In this document: one piece after another, positions 1-7,485 of the stretch | Numbering within the stretch: the stretch's first letter is position 1 | Layout of the letters: the number at the start of each line of letters is the position of its first letter | DNA from: a bacterium | Lineage (GTDB): Bacteria; Armatimonadota; Fimbriimonadia; Fimbriimonadales; Fimbriimonadaceae | Direction: 5' to 3' | Assembly (NCBI GenBank): GCA_027485645.1 | Contig: JAIXQR010000003.1 | Location: 62,001-126,000, forward strand | Length of the DNA stretch: 64,000 bases | The notes under the pieces: model-generated | What the model was told of the DNA's origin: nothing | Database searches by the model: none | The model's input: only the letters and a program-made list of their open reading frames with translations | Translations under genes and position numbers: made by a program

Positions 1-417
1 GCCGTTGCTTGGCTGAGAAATGTACAGCCGGTCGACGTCTACGCCCAGGGTGCGGGCGTACTCCGTATCAAGCGCGTGCTCCGCATCAACGTATAGGGCA
101 AGTCCGCCAAGCTTCTGCGCTTCGGCAACACAGTGGAGGGCGAGGGTCGACTTACCGCCGGATTCAGGTCCGTAGATTTCGGTGATTCGACCTCGGGGAA
201 GACCACCTATCCCGAGCGCCATGTCAAGCGAAAGTGATCCAGTTGGAATGGCTTCAATTCCAACTCGGCTGGTATCGCCCATGCGCATGACCGCGCCTTT
301 GCCGAACGATCGCTCTACCTGACCAAGCGCGGCTTCTAACGCCTTCTCGCGGTCTGACTTGTCAACGTTTACTTCTGAATTCGCGGCTGCCTTTCTCACG
401 GGTTCCTCTTCACTCAC
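1..417 (-). CDS. recA: RecA recombinase, N-terminal part (runs off the window)
   Basis: The first 139 residues of RecA, the DNA-dependent ATPase that forms filaments on single-stranded DNA for homologous recombination and SOS induction. Visible are the [13 protein letters not shown] segment, the Walker A loop GPESGGKST and the [10 protein letters not shown] region, all at their usual RecA spacing. The start is taken as GTG at 417 (protein begins SEEEP); a GGTAAA stretch lies just upstream. The rest of the gene is beyond position 1. No clear LexA-type box could be recognised upstream. Confidence 0.96.
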   Translation of the reverse strand, partial: MSEEEPVRKAAANSEVNVDKSDREKALEAALGQVERSFGKGAVMRMGDTSRVGIEAIPTGSLSLDMALGIGGLPRGRITEIYGPESGGKSTLALHCVAEAQKLGGLALYVDAEHALDTEYARTLGVDVDRLYISQPSNG

Positions 418-715
418 TTTACCAAAGAAAGAATAAAAATGCTAGACAAAAGAATACATATTTTTTGAAGATTTGAATTGGAATGTAGACGAGTGTACGG
501 TAATGGAAACCCGGGACACGATTTTTTGAAGGAAAATCCAATAGCCTGTTTCTCGTTGGGACACGGCAGCGTTGCCGGAAGCCGAACGTTGCCGCGATCA
601 AAGCGGCTTATGTTTTCTGCTTTGCAGATAGCTTTTTTCCTCTGTCGGGATAAAACATTGACGAAACCAACTCGATACTGGATTCCATAAATAGCACTCG
701 TACCTGCGGTTGACC

Positions 716-727
716 TGGCAATTGCCA
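716..727. promoter_or_regulatory. 12-bp perfect palindrome TGGCAATTGCCA
   Basis: Perfect dyad directly after a TTGACC hexamer (710-715) and about 115 bases before the start of the sugar-transporter fusion gene. The position suits an operator for a sugar-responsive repressor, but no regulator gene is adjacent, so this is inference. Confidence 0.35.
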
Positions 728-825
728 TCGTTAAACCTTGGTGACTCTGGTCGATGTCCATTTGGCATCGGCCAGTTCTTCTTTAAACCCCTTCCATTTG
801 CTCGGCACGCTCGGGGAGCGTCCAG

Positions 826-831
826 TAGAAT
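826..831 (+). promoter_or_regulatory. TAGAAT, putative -10 of a leaderless transcript
   Basis: The hexamer ends 9 nt before the TTG start at 841, and no ribosome binding site stands at normal distance. One of a series of similar hexamers before start codons in this window. Confidence 0.45.
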
Positions 832-840
832 GTCGCTACG

Positions 841-3243
841 TTGATCTCGGCCCGACTTCGATCGTTTCTGCTTGCTGGTCTCAGTTTGCTACTTGGATCG
901 AGTGCGCTGGCGCAAACCGAAGCCCCCACCGAGATCCGAATGATGGCCGGGCCCGGATACGGAATTCCTCCCAAAGAAGCCACCGCAACGACGGCCCAGA
1001 TTCGCCGCGCCGTATTTGAAGAGTTCCACCGTACGAATCCCGACGTCCGCGTTGTCAATGCCGGCGGGCTCAACCTGGTCGGTCCGCAAGCAGACAACAT
1101 GTTCCTGATGTCGATGGCCGGCGACCGTGCGCCGGATGTCTTTTACGTCAACTTTCGGCAGTACTACACGTTCGTTGAGCAAGGCTTTTGCCGGCCGGTA
1201 GACGACCTCATCGCGCAAGACCCCGATGTCATGGCTCGGGTCAACCCGACCGTTCTAAAGGTCCTCAAGAGCTTTGACGGCAAGTCGTACGCCATTCCGT
1301 TTTTCCAGGTCGCCGTAGCGCTGTACTACCGAAAGGACTTCTTTCTGGAAGTCGGCCTTGACCCCGCGAAGCCACCGGAAAACTGGGATCAGTTCTACGA
1401 ATACTGCCTAAAGCTCACGAAGCCAGGACGCAGTGGTTACGCCCTCAGCCAGGTGCCGAGCTACCACTGGCAAAACTTCCTCTACCAAGCTGGCGGCGAA
1501 GTGGTCGCCCCAACCGAATCTGGCGTTTGGCAGTCGAAGATCAATTCGAAAGGCGGTGAGCTTGCCGTCGACTACTTCCGGAAGCTGTTCCTGAAGCAGA
1601 AAGACGGCACTGGTCCCGTCGCCCACATTGCCACCGACTTTACGACCGACGTGAACACCGGCAAGATGGCGATGTGGTTCGGCTACACGAACGACGTCGT
1701 GCTCAACCAAAGCGATCTCAGCCCGAGCGTCATCGGCGTCAGTGCCCTTCCAGCCGGGCCGGCGGGAAGAAGCAACGAAATCAACGCCGGAATGTGGGCG
1801 ATTTCTTCGCGAGTGAAGGATCCGAAAAAGCTGGACGCTTGCTGGCGCTTCATCAAGTTCTTCGCCGGAGATGAAGCCGCGCGGGTGAACACCCAAAAGT
1901 GCGTTGAGCTTGGAATCGGAAACCTCGTGAACCCGGTCTGGCTGGAGAAGTTTGGCTACGACGATTACCTCTCGCAAGTCGATCCCAGCTACGTCAAAGC
2001 CAACCGAGAACTGTTCCAGACGGGCCATCCCGAGCCGTACGGTCGAAACTGCCAGCAGGTTTATGAAGTTCTAAACGCGGCCCTAGACCGGGCGAGGCTC
2101 GAGCCGGATCGTCCGGCAAAAGAGATCCTCGCCGAAACGCAGAAGGAAATGGACCAGAAGCTTCTCGGCTTCATCCCGCCCGAGGAGATGGCGACCAAGC
2201 GCGGCTGGGCGGCGGGAATTTTGGCCGTGCTTGCGGTGGTTGGCACCGTGTTCTCCGTCCGATTGTGGAAACGTCGAAATGCCGTTGTGGTCATAGAGCG
2301 CCTTCCGGCAGGGATTCCAAGATCACAAATATGGTCCTTCCTCGTTGCGTGCCTCCTGCCTGCCGCATTGAGCATTTTCACCTGGGCTTACTATCCGCTC
2401 GGCCGGGGACTCGTAATCGCGTTCCAGGATTACAAGCTCATCGGCGGTGCGTCATGGGTGGGTCTCGACAACTTTATCGGCGTCTTTAGTCAGCCCGTTT
2501 TCTACCAAAGCGTCTGGAACAGCTTCGTTTACGTCGCGCTGAGTTTGCTCATCGGCTTCTTCCTGCCGATCATTCTCGCCATCGCGCTCAACGAGATTCC
2601 AAGGTTCACCGTTCTCTTCCGCACGATTTTCTACCTACCGGCGATGACGAGCGCGATCGTGGTTTCGTTGGTCTGGCGGCAGTTTTATGAGAAGACCGAA
2701 ACGGGGCTCCTCAACACGATCTTGAAGCCGTTCATCGAGGCCATCAATCCGCTCTGGATGAAGCTCGGTAACGGCCCGATTCCGACCGCAAACGACTGGC
2801 TCGGAAGTCCGCAACTCGCAATGTTTGCCGTGGTCCTGCCTGGCATTTGGGCCGGAGCCGGAGCGGGGTCGATCTTGTATCTCGCGGCCCTCAAGAACAT
2901 CGCCCCGGAACGTTATGAAGCCGCCGATATCGACGGTGCTTCTTGGCTCGACAAGATTCGGTACATCACCCTTCCCGGCATCAAACCGTTGGTTTTGATC
3001 AACCTGCTCGGCGTCTTTATCGCCGGATTCAAGGCGATGGAGAACGTGTTTGTCCTGACCCAAGGCGGTCCGCTGAACTCCACACGCACCATCGGACTCG
3101 AGGTCTGGCAGAACGCGTTTATGTTCCTAAAGTTCGGTTACGCAACGGCCGCGGCTTGGGTCATGGGCAGCATCCTCGTCGGGTTCACGCTCATACAGAT
3201 CAAGAGCCTGCTGCGCATGCGCTTTAGCACCGCCAGCAATTAG
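841..3243 (+). CDS. Sugar ABC transporter: solute-binding protein fused to MalF/UgpA-type permease
   Basis: An 800-residue fusion for carbohydrate uptake. Residues 1-25 are a signal peptide ending ALAQT; about 30-440 form a family-1 extracellular solute-binding protein. About 456-473 is a membrane helix followed by a basic cytoplasmic stretch (KRR), then about 498-800 are a binding-protein-dependent permease with the EAA loop (EAADIDGASWLDKI, near residue 692). The topology is coherent: binding domain outside, tether helix, permease N terminus inside. The usual second permease and the ATPase are not adjacent, so they must be encoded elsewhere. Start is TTG at 841, chosen because the signal peptide begins there. 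The substrate cannot be read from the sequence. Binding-protein/permease fusions are well known for glycine betaine and amino-acid importers; this type seems uncommon. Confidence 0.88.
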   Translation: MISARLRSFLLAGLSLLLGSSALAQTEAPTEIRMMAGPGYGIPPKEATATTAQIRRAVFEEFHRTNPDVRVVNAGGLNLVGPQADNMFLMSMAGDRAPDVFYVNFRQYYTFVEQGFCRPVDDLIAQDPDVMARVNPTVLKVLKSFDGKSYAIPFFQVAVALYYRKDFFLEVGLDPAKPPENWDQFYEYCLKLTKPGRSGYALSQVPSYHWQNFLYQAGGEVVAPTESGVWQSKINSKGGELAVDYFRKLFLKQKDGTGPVAHIATDFTTDVNTGKMAMWFGYTNDVVLNQSDLSPSVIGVSALPAGPAGRSNEINAGMWAISSRVKDPKKLDACWRFIKFFAGDEAARVNTQKCVELGIGNLVNPVWLEKFGYDDYLSQVDPSYVKANRELFQTGHPEPYGRNCQQVYEVLNAALDRARLEPDRPAKEILAETQKEMDQKLLGFIPPEEMATKRGWAAGILAVLAVVGTVFSVRLWKRRNAVVVIERLPAGIPRSQIWSFLVACLLPAALSIFTWAYYPLGRGLVIAFQDYKLIGGASWVGLDNFIGVFSQPVFYQSVWNSFVYVALSLLIGFFLPIILAIALNEIPRFTVLFRTIFYLPAMTSAIVVSLVWRQFYEKTETGLLNTILKPFIEAINPLWMKLGNGPIPTANDWLGSPQLAMFAVVLPGIWAGAGAGSILYLAALKNIAPERYEAADIDGASWLDKIRYITLPGIKPLVLINLLGVFIAGFKAMENVFVLTQGGPLNSTRTIGLEVWQNAFMFLKFGYATAAAWVMGSILVGFTLIQIKSLLRMRFSTASN

Positions 3244-3270
3244 GCAAGAAATTTTTCGGGCATGTGTCGA

Positions 3271-3317
3271 AATGGGAGTTTCCCATTCGCTCTCTCCTTG
3301 AAGGACCCAATTGGTCC
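3271..3317. other. Two short inverted repeats before the YCII genes
   Basis: AATGGGA (3271-3277) pairs with TCCCATT (3281-3287), and GGACC (3303-3307) pairs with GGTCC (3313-3317). Neither is followed by a T-run. They lie between the transporter stop and the next ribosome binding site and could mark a weak transcript end or leader folding. Confidence 0.35.
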
Positions 3318-3331
3318 GAAAAAGGAAACCC

Positions 3332-3784
3332 ATGAAAACCCTCATCGCCCTCTCGCTTTCTGCGATCGTTGCCGCGACCGTTCTCTCCAATCCACCCGCC
3401 CAAGCGACCGCCCCCGCCAAGGCAACCAAGTCTTTCGGCATCTACTTCTATGAGACCCAGAAGTCTTTTGGCGACCGCACCGGCGCCGCCGCACCCAAGT
3501 ACTGGGAGAAGTGGATGGGATACATCGGCAAGATTCAAGCCTCCGGCGTCATCGAAAGCGGCTCTGCCTTGCTTCCACCAACCACGGGTGTCGTTCTGGA
3601 TGGCAAAGGCAAACGAGCCTTGAACGCCAGCACGGTTAATCTCAGCGGATATCTGATCGTGAAGGCAGAGTCCTTGGATGCTGCCGTGAGCATTGCCAAC
3701 ACCTGCCCGGCTATTCAGGACGGCGGCCGAGTGGAAGTCCGCGAGCTTCTGCCGATGAACCAAGATATGGAGAAGGGCAAATGA
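3332..3784 (+). CDS. Exported YCII-like protein
   Basis: 150 residues. An N-terminal Sec-type signal (KTLIALSLSAIVAATVLS...PAQA) precedes a domain resembling the YCII/DGPF family: FGIYFYETQKSF at the start, then tyrosine- and tryptophan-rich helix, ending GGRVEVRELLPM. The next gene encodes a clear paralogue without a signal peptide. The DGPF-like motif present in that paralogue is not visible here. Start ATG 3332 has AAGGAA upstream. The stop overlaps the next start (ATGA), so the two are translationally coupled. YCII proteins are usual neighbours of ECF42 sigma factors; an exported copy is unusual. Function unknown. Confidence 0.7.
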   Translation: MKTLIALSLSAIVAATVLSNPPAQATAPAKATKSFGIYFYETQKSFGDRTGAAAPKYWEKWMGYIGKIQASGVIESGSALLPPTTGVVLDGKGKRALNASTVNLSGYLIVKAESLDAAVSIANTCPAIQDGGRVEVRELLPMNQDMEKGK

Positions 3785-4140
3785 AATACGGCTTGCTTTT
3801 CTACGAAACCAGCGCCCAGTTTGCGGAGCGCGAATCCGAATCTGCCGGTCAATACTGGGGCGCCTGGAGCGCCTACATCGATCAGCTTGACGAGGCCGGC
3901 GTGATGGTACGCGGGGCAGGCGCGGGGCTCCAAGTTCCCGGAAGCGCAACTACGCTGAGAGCGACGGCGGGTGAGCTATCCATCCAGGATGGTCCCATCG
4001 CGGACACCAAGGAGCAACTCGCCGGGCTTGTTGTCCTCGAAGTTCCCTCCCTCGATGATGCGATGGCCTGGGCGAAGTTGGCACCTTGTGCGGAGGGTGG
4101 CGCGGTAGAAGTCCGCCCGATCCTCCCCGACCCAAGCTGA
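3781..4140 (+). CDS. YCII-related (DGPF) domain protein
   Basis: 119 residues, cytoplasmic, with the family's compact alpha/beta ferredoxin-like fold implied by the pattern KYGLLFYET at the start, the DGPIADTKEQLAG motif in the middle (DGPF type) and GGAVEVRPILP at the end. It overlaps the previous gene by ATGA and is followed after 7 bases by an ECF sigma factor gene. In many genomes DGPF proteins are encoded beside ECF42 sigma factors and are thought to act in the same pathway; the biochemical role is unsettled. Confidence 0.85.
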   Translation: MKYGLLFYETSAQFAERESESAGQYWGAWSAYIDQLDEAGVMVRGAGAGLQVPGSATTLRATAGELSIQDGPIADTKEQLAGLVVLEVPSLDDAMAWAKLAPCAEGGAVEVRPILPDPS

Positions 4141-4147
4141 TTCGTCC

Positions 4148-5326
4148 ATGACGGCTTCCGAGCGAGTTGATCTGATCTTTCGCGAGAGCTACGGCAAGGT
4201 CCTTGCTTATCTCCTCGCGCGAAGTTTCGACCTGCTTCGCTCGGAAGACGCCGTCAGCGCCGCCTTTGCCGCCGCGCTTATGGAGTGGAATGACGCGCTT
4301 CCACCAAATCCGGAAGCCTGGCTGTGCCGGGTCGCCCTCCATCGCGTCATCGACATCGAACGCCGAGAACGGCGGATCACCCCTTTGGAATCCCTCGCGG
4401 AGACCGCCGATCCCAACGAACCAGAAGACCCCACCATGCTCCCGGACGAGCGACTTCGCCTGTTTTTCCTCTGCACTCATCCCGCCATTGCCGCCGAAAT
4501 TCAGACCCCATTGATGCTGCAATTGGTGCTTGGTATGTCTGCGGAGAGCATGTCGGAGCTGTTCTTACTTCCTGCCGCGACCTTAGGCCAGCGACTCGTC
4601 CGAGCAAAGAGAAAAATTCGAGACGCGCAAATCCTCCCCGAGCTGCCAAACGCCGAAGAATTCCAGCAGCGCTTACCCGCAGTTCTGCAGGCGATTTATG
4701 GGCTGTATTGCCGAGACTGGGGAACCACCGAACCTACGGAAGCGATGGATCTCGCTCGCTCGTTGGTGATCGCGTCCGAAGGTGATCCGGAAGCGATGGG
4801 GTTATTCGCCCTGCTCTTGTTCTGCGAATCGCGCCGCACGGTGGTAAGGGATGTTTACATCCCGCTCTCGCAGCAGGATCCATCGGACTGGGACCAAGAA
4901 ATGATCAGCAGCGCCGAACAACTCCTGCAAGCGGCGGCGGCGCGCAAGTCACCGGGCCGTTTCCAACTTGAAGCGGCCATTCAATCTGCCCATGTTCAGC
5001 GCGCGTTCACCGGCTCTCCGAGCTTTGCCCAGATCGCGCGACTTTACGAGGCTCTCATCACGATGGCACCGACCACTAGCAATCGCCTTGGCCACGTTGC
5101 GGCGACTTTGGAGGCGAATGGTCCGGAAGCGGCACTCGCTTTGCTCTCCAGGATTGAGTTGACCGAGCCGTATTTGCCCTACGAAGCGGTGTCCGCCCAC
5201 GTGGCTCTTCGCCTGAATGACCTAACCGCGGTCCGAAAACATGCCGAAGCGGCACGTGCCCTGAGCAAGGACCCGAAGACTGCCGCATATTGGGCCGAAA
5301 TGATCCAGACGATCCAAAATCCGTAA
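4148..5326 (+). CDS. ECF42-type RNA polymerase sigma factor
   Basis: 392 residues. The N-terminal 170 residues carry sigma regions 2 and 4: FRESYGKVLAYLLARSFDLLRSED, then PEAWLCRVALHRVIDIERRERR for region 2 and a helix-turn-helix near residues 135-155. The C-terminal 200 residues are the helical TPR-like extension typical of group ECF42 (GRFQLEAAIQSAH is the hallmark segment; FLCTHPAI is the linker motif). Sigma factors of this group have no classical anti-sigma factor and are encoded with YCII/DGPF proteins, as here. The C-terminal domain probably takes the regulatory role. Confidence 0.9.
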   Translation: MTASERVDLIFRESYGKVLAYLLARSFDLLRSEDAVSAAFAAALMEWNDALPPNPEAWLCRVALHRVIDIERRERRITPLESLAETADPNEPEDPTMLPDERLRLFFLCTHPAIAAEIQTPLMLQLVLGMSAESMSELFLLPAATLGQRLVRAKRKIRDAQILPELPNAEEFQQRLPAVLQAIYGLYCRDWGTTEPTEAMDLARSLVIASEGDPEAMGLFALLLFCESRRTVVRDVYIPLSQQDPSDWDQEMISSAEQLLQAAAARKSPGRFQLEAAIQSAHVQRAFTGSPSFAQIARLYEALITMAPTTSNRLGHVAATLEANGPEAALALLSRIELTEPYLPYEAVSAHVALRLNDLTAVRKHAEAARALSKDPKTAAYWAEMIQTIQNP

Positions 5327-5378
5327 CCGCCTCCGAAAATCGACTTGTTTCAGCAAAACCTGAAAGCAGAGCCTCGCG

Positions 5379-5384
5379 TAGAAT
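5379..5384 (+). promoter_or_regulatory. TAGAAT, putative -10 directly before sdhA
   Basis: Six bases separate the hexamer from the GTG start at 5391; no Shine-Dalgarno sequence is present. Fits a leaderless mRNA. Confidence 0.5.
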
Positions 5385-5390
5385 ATCGTT

Positions 5391-7322
5391 GTGGCACTGG
5401 CAGGACAGCGAACGGTTGTAGTAGTAGGCGGAGGGCTCGCGGGCCTGATGACCACGATGAAGTTGGCGGAGGCCGGACACAAGGTCAAGCTCTTCAGCAT
5501 CGTGCCGGTCAAGCGATCGCACAGCGTCTGCGCCCAAGGCGGCATCAACGGCGCGGTGAATCTCCGTGGTGAAGGCGATAGCCCATATCTTCACTTCGAA
5601 GACACGATCACCGGCGGCGACTTCTTGAACCACCAGCCCCCGGTCATGCGAATGGCCGAACGAGCTCCGGCAATCATTTACCTGCTGGACCGAATGGGCG
5701 TTCCGTTCAATCGAACTTCCGAAGGTTTGCTCAGCTTCCGCCGATTCGGCGGCACCCTCAAGCACCGAACCGCCTATGCGGGTGCAACCACTGGACAGCA
5801 ACTTCTCTACGCGCTGGACGAACAGGTTCGCCGATGGGAGGCCAGTGGCCTTGTTGAAAAGCGAGAAGGCTACGAGTTCGTTGGCTTAATCAAGGACAGC
5901 AAGGAAGCCTGCCGTGGCATCGTCGCTCAGAACCTGCGAACGATGGAAGTCGAGTCGTATCCCGCCGACGCGGTTGTGGTTTGCACCGGTGGAAACGGAC
6001 TCGTCTTCGGTCGAAGCACCAACTCCATCATCAACTCCGGTAGCCCGGTCAGCCTCTGCTACCAGCAGGGCGTCCACTACGGCAACCCAGAGATGGTTCA
6101 GATTCACCCCACCGCCATTCCGGGTGAGGACAAGTGCCGCCTCATGTCCGAGTCGGTTCGAGGAGAAGGCGGTCGAATTTGGGTTCCACGAAATCCAGAT
6201 GACCAGCGACTGGCTGCCGACATTCCAGAAGCCGATCGCTGGTACGTCTGCGAAGAAATGGACCCGGTCTACGGCAACCTGCTGAGCCGAGACATCGTCA
6301 GCTTCATCATCTACTGCGTTTGCCGAATGGGCAAGGGCATCAAGGGCCGCGAGCAGGTCTATCTCGATATCACGCAGCTTCACAAGGATCGCGGCGGTCC
6401 ATTCACGCGAGATCAGATCAACGACAAGCTCGAAGGCGTTCTCGAAATTTACGAGAAGTTCATGCGCGAAGACCCAATCACCGTTCCGATGCGCATCTAT
6501 CCGGCGGTCCACTACACGATGGGCGGCCTTTGGGTGGATTACGAGACCAACGGCGACGGAAGCTGGGACGTAGACAGCCATCGCAACCAGATGACCAACA
6601 TCCCAGGTCTGTTTGCCGCTGGCGAGGCCGATTACCAGTACCACGGTGCAAACCGACTCGGTGCCAATGCGCTCCTGAGTTGCTTGGTCGGTGGAGAAAT
6701 TGCCGCCCAGGGCGTCCAGGCTTACGTGCGCAACATGGAATCGGCCGGCGAGGACGTTTTGTCCAGCCTCGCCGAGGAAACCCGAAAGGCACGGCAGTCC
6801 GAGTACGACGGCTTCCGCAAGAGCCAAGGCACGGAGAACCCATACAAGCTGCACCAGGAGCTTACGGACATCATGTGGAACAACTGCGGCATCTGGCGCG
6901 TTCAGCGCGATTTGCTATCGGCCAAGGATCAGCTCGACGAGCTTTCCGTCCGAATCAACCAGTGCCACCTCATCGACGATTCCGGCTGGAACAATCAGGC
7001 GGTTCCGTTTGCCCGATCGGTCAAAAACATGATCGAAATGAGCAAAGCCATCGTTGGCGGATCGCTAACTCGAAACGAGTCCCGAGGCGCCCACTTCAAG
7101 ATGGACACGCCGGATCGAAACGACACCGACTGGCTGAAGACCACCTTGGCGCAATGGACGCCAACCGGCCCAACCTTCAGCTTCGAACCCGTAGACGTCC
7201 GCTACCTCGCCCCACGAGCCCGAAAGTATAAGGTTAACCAGAACATGATCGTTAAGAAGATCATGGGCGAGGACTTCCTTGAGAACTTGCTGGGCAAGAA
7301 AGTCGAAGAACCGGTCGCCTAA
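5391..7322 (+). CDS. sdhA: Succinate dehydrogenase / fumarate reductase flavoprotein subunit
   Basis: 643 residues. Oxidises succinate to fumarate with covalent FAD and passes electrons to an iron-sulphur subunit at the membrane. The Rossmann motif VVVGGGLAGL is at residues 8-18; SHSVCAQGGING holds the FAD-linking histidine; HPTAIPGEDKC and QYHGANRLGANALLS are the substrate and FAD regions. Length and motifs fit the Bacillus-like type rather than the E. coli type. Start is GTG 5391. The iron-sulphur and membrane-anchor genes are not next to it: the upstream gene is a sigma factor and the downstream one purA. Confidence 0.95.
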   Translation: MALAGQRTVVVVGGGLAGLMTTMKLAEAGHKVKLFSIVPVKRSHSVCAQGGINGAVNLRGEGDSPYLHFEDTITGGDFLNHQPPVMRMAERAPAIIYLLDRMGVPFNRTSEGLLSFRRFGGTLKHRTAYAGATTGQQLLYALDEQVRRWEASGLVEKREGYEFVGLIKDSKEACRGIVAQNLRTMEVESYPADAVVVCTGGNGLVFGRSTNSIINSGSPVSLCYQQGVHYGNPEMVQIHPTAIPGEDKCRLMSESVRGEGGRIWVPRNPDDQRLAADIPEADRWYVCEEMDPVYGNLLSRDIVSFIIYCVCRMGKGIKGREQVYLDITQLHKDRGGPFTRDQINDKLEGVLEIYEKFMREDPITVPMRIYPAVHYTMGGLWVDYETNGDGSWDVDSHRNQMTNIPGLFAAGEADYQYHGANRLGANALLSCLVGGEIAAQGVQAYVRNMESAGEDVLSSLAEETRKARQSEYDGFRKSQGTENPYKLHQELTDIMWNNCGIWRVQRDLLSAKDQLDELSVRINQCHLIDDSGWNNQAVPFARSVKNMIEMSKAIVGGSLTRNESRGAHFKMDTPDRNDTDWLKTTLAQWTPTGPTFSFEPVDVRYLAPRARKYKVNQNMIVKKIMGEDFLENLLGKKVEEPVA

Positions 7323-7331
7323 GCGACCCGA

Positions 7332-7353
7332 GTTCTAGGCATATGCCTAGAAC
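7332..7353. promoter_or_regulatory. 22-bp perfect palindrome overlapping the purA promoter
   Basis: Arms GTTCTAGGCAT and ATGCCTAGAAC with no spacer. It begins 9 bases after the sdhA stop and covers the place where the -35 element of the TATAAT at 7359-7364 should lie (TAGGCA, 17 bases upstream). A repressor bound here would block that promoter. It could alternatively be the transcript end of sdhA, though no T-run follows. Confidence 0.5.
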
Positions 7354-7358
7354 CCTGC

Positions 7359-7364
7359 TATAAT
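7359..7364 (+). promoter_or_regulatory. TATAAT -10 element of the purA leader transcript
   Basis: Perfect consensus -10. Transcription would begin near 7371, giving an mRNA leader of about 115 nt before the purA start at 7486. Confidence 0.55.
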
Positions 7365-7370
7365 CAATCA

Positions 7371-7440
7371 CGTTGAGATAAGGCTCAACGGCCAAAAGCC
7401 GGCGGATCCTCGACATTGACATCGAGGACGTCGGCTTTCT
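7371..7440 (+). promoter_or_regulatory. Structured purA leader with terminator-like hairpin
   Basis: First hairpin: CGTTGAG (7371-7377) with CTCAACG (7384-7390), at the expected 5' end of the RNA. Second, longer hairpin: outer stem AAAGCCG (7395-7401) with CGGCTTT (7432-7438), inner stem TCCTCGA (7407-7413) with TCGAGGA (7422-7428), followed by CTT. It could act as an attenuator or a 5' stabilising structure. It matches no riboswitch class that I recognise. Confidence 0.45.
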
Positions 7441-7485
7441 TGCGTGTGCAAGCGGCCACAGGAATCGGTTCAAAGGAGAAACGAA

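Larger units (their letters stand above)
418..840. other. Intergenic region between recA and the sugar transporter gene
   Basis: About 420 bases between two divergent genes. No reading frame here looks like a protein. It must carry the recA promoter and the upstream control region of the transporter gene. The only clear structures are the palindrome at 716-727 and the TAGAAT hexamer at 826-831. Confidence 0.5.

Noticed and set aside
6320-7231. Long alternative frame within sdhA
   Set aside because: Arg/Pro/Gln-rich shadow frame; sdhA motifs are intact in the main frame.
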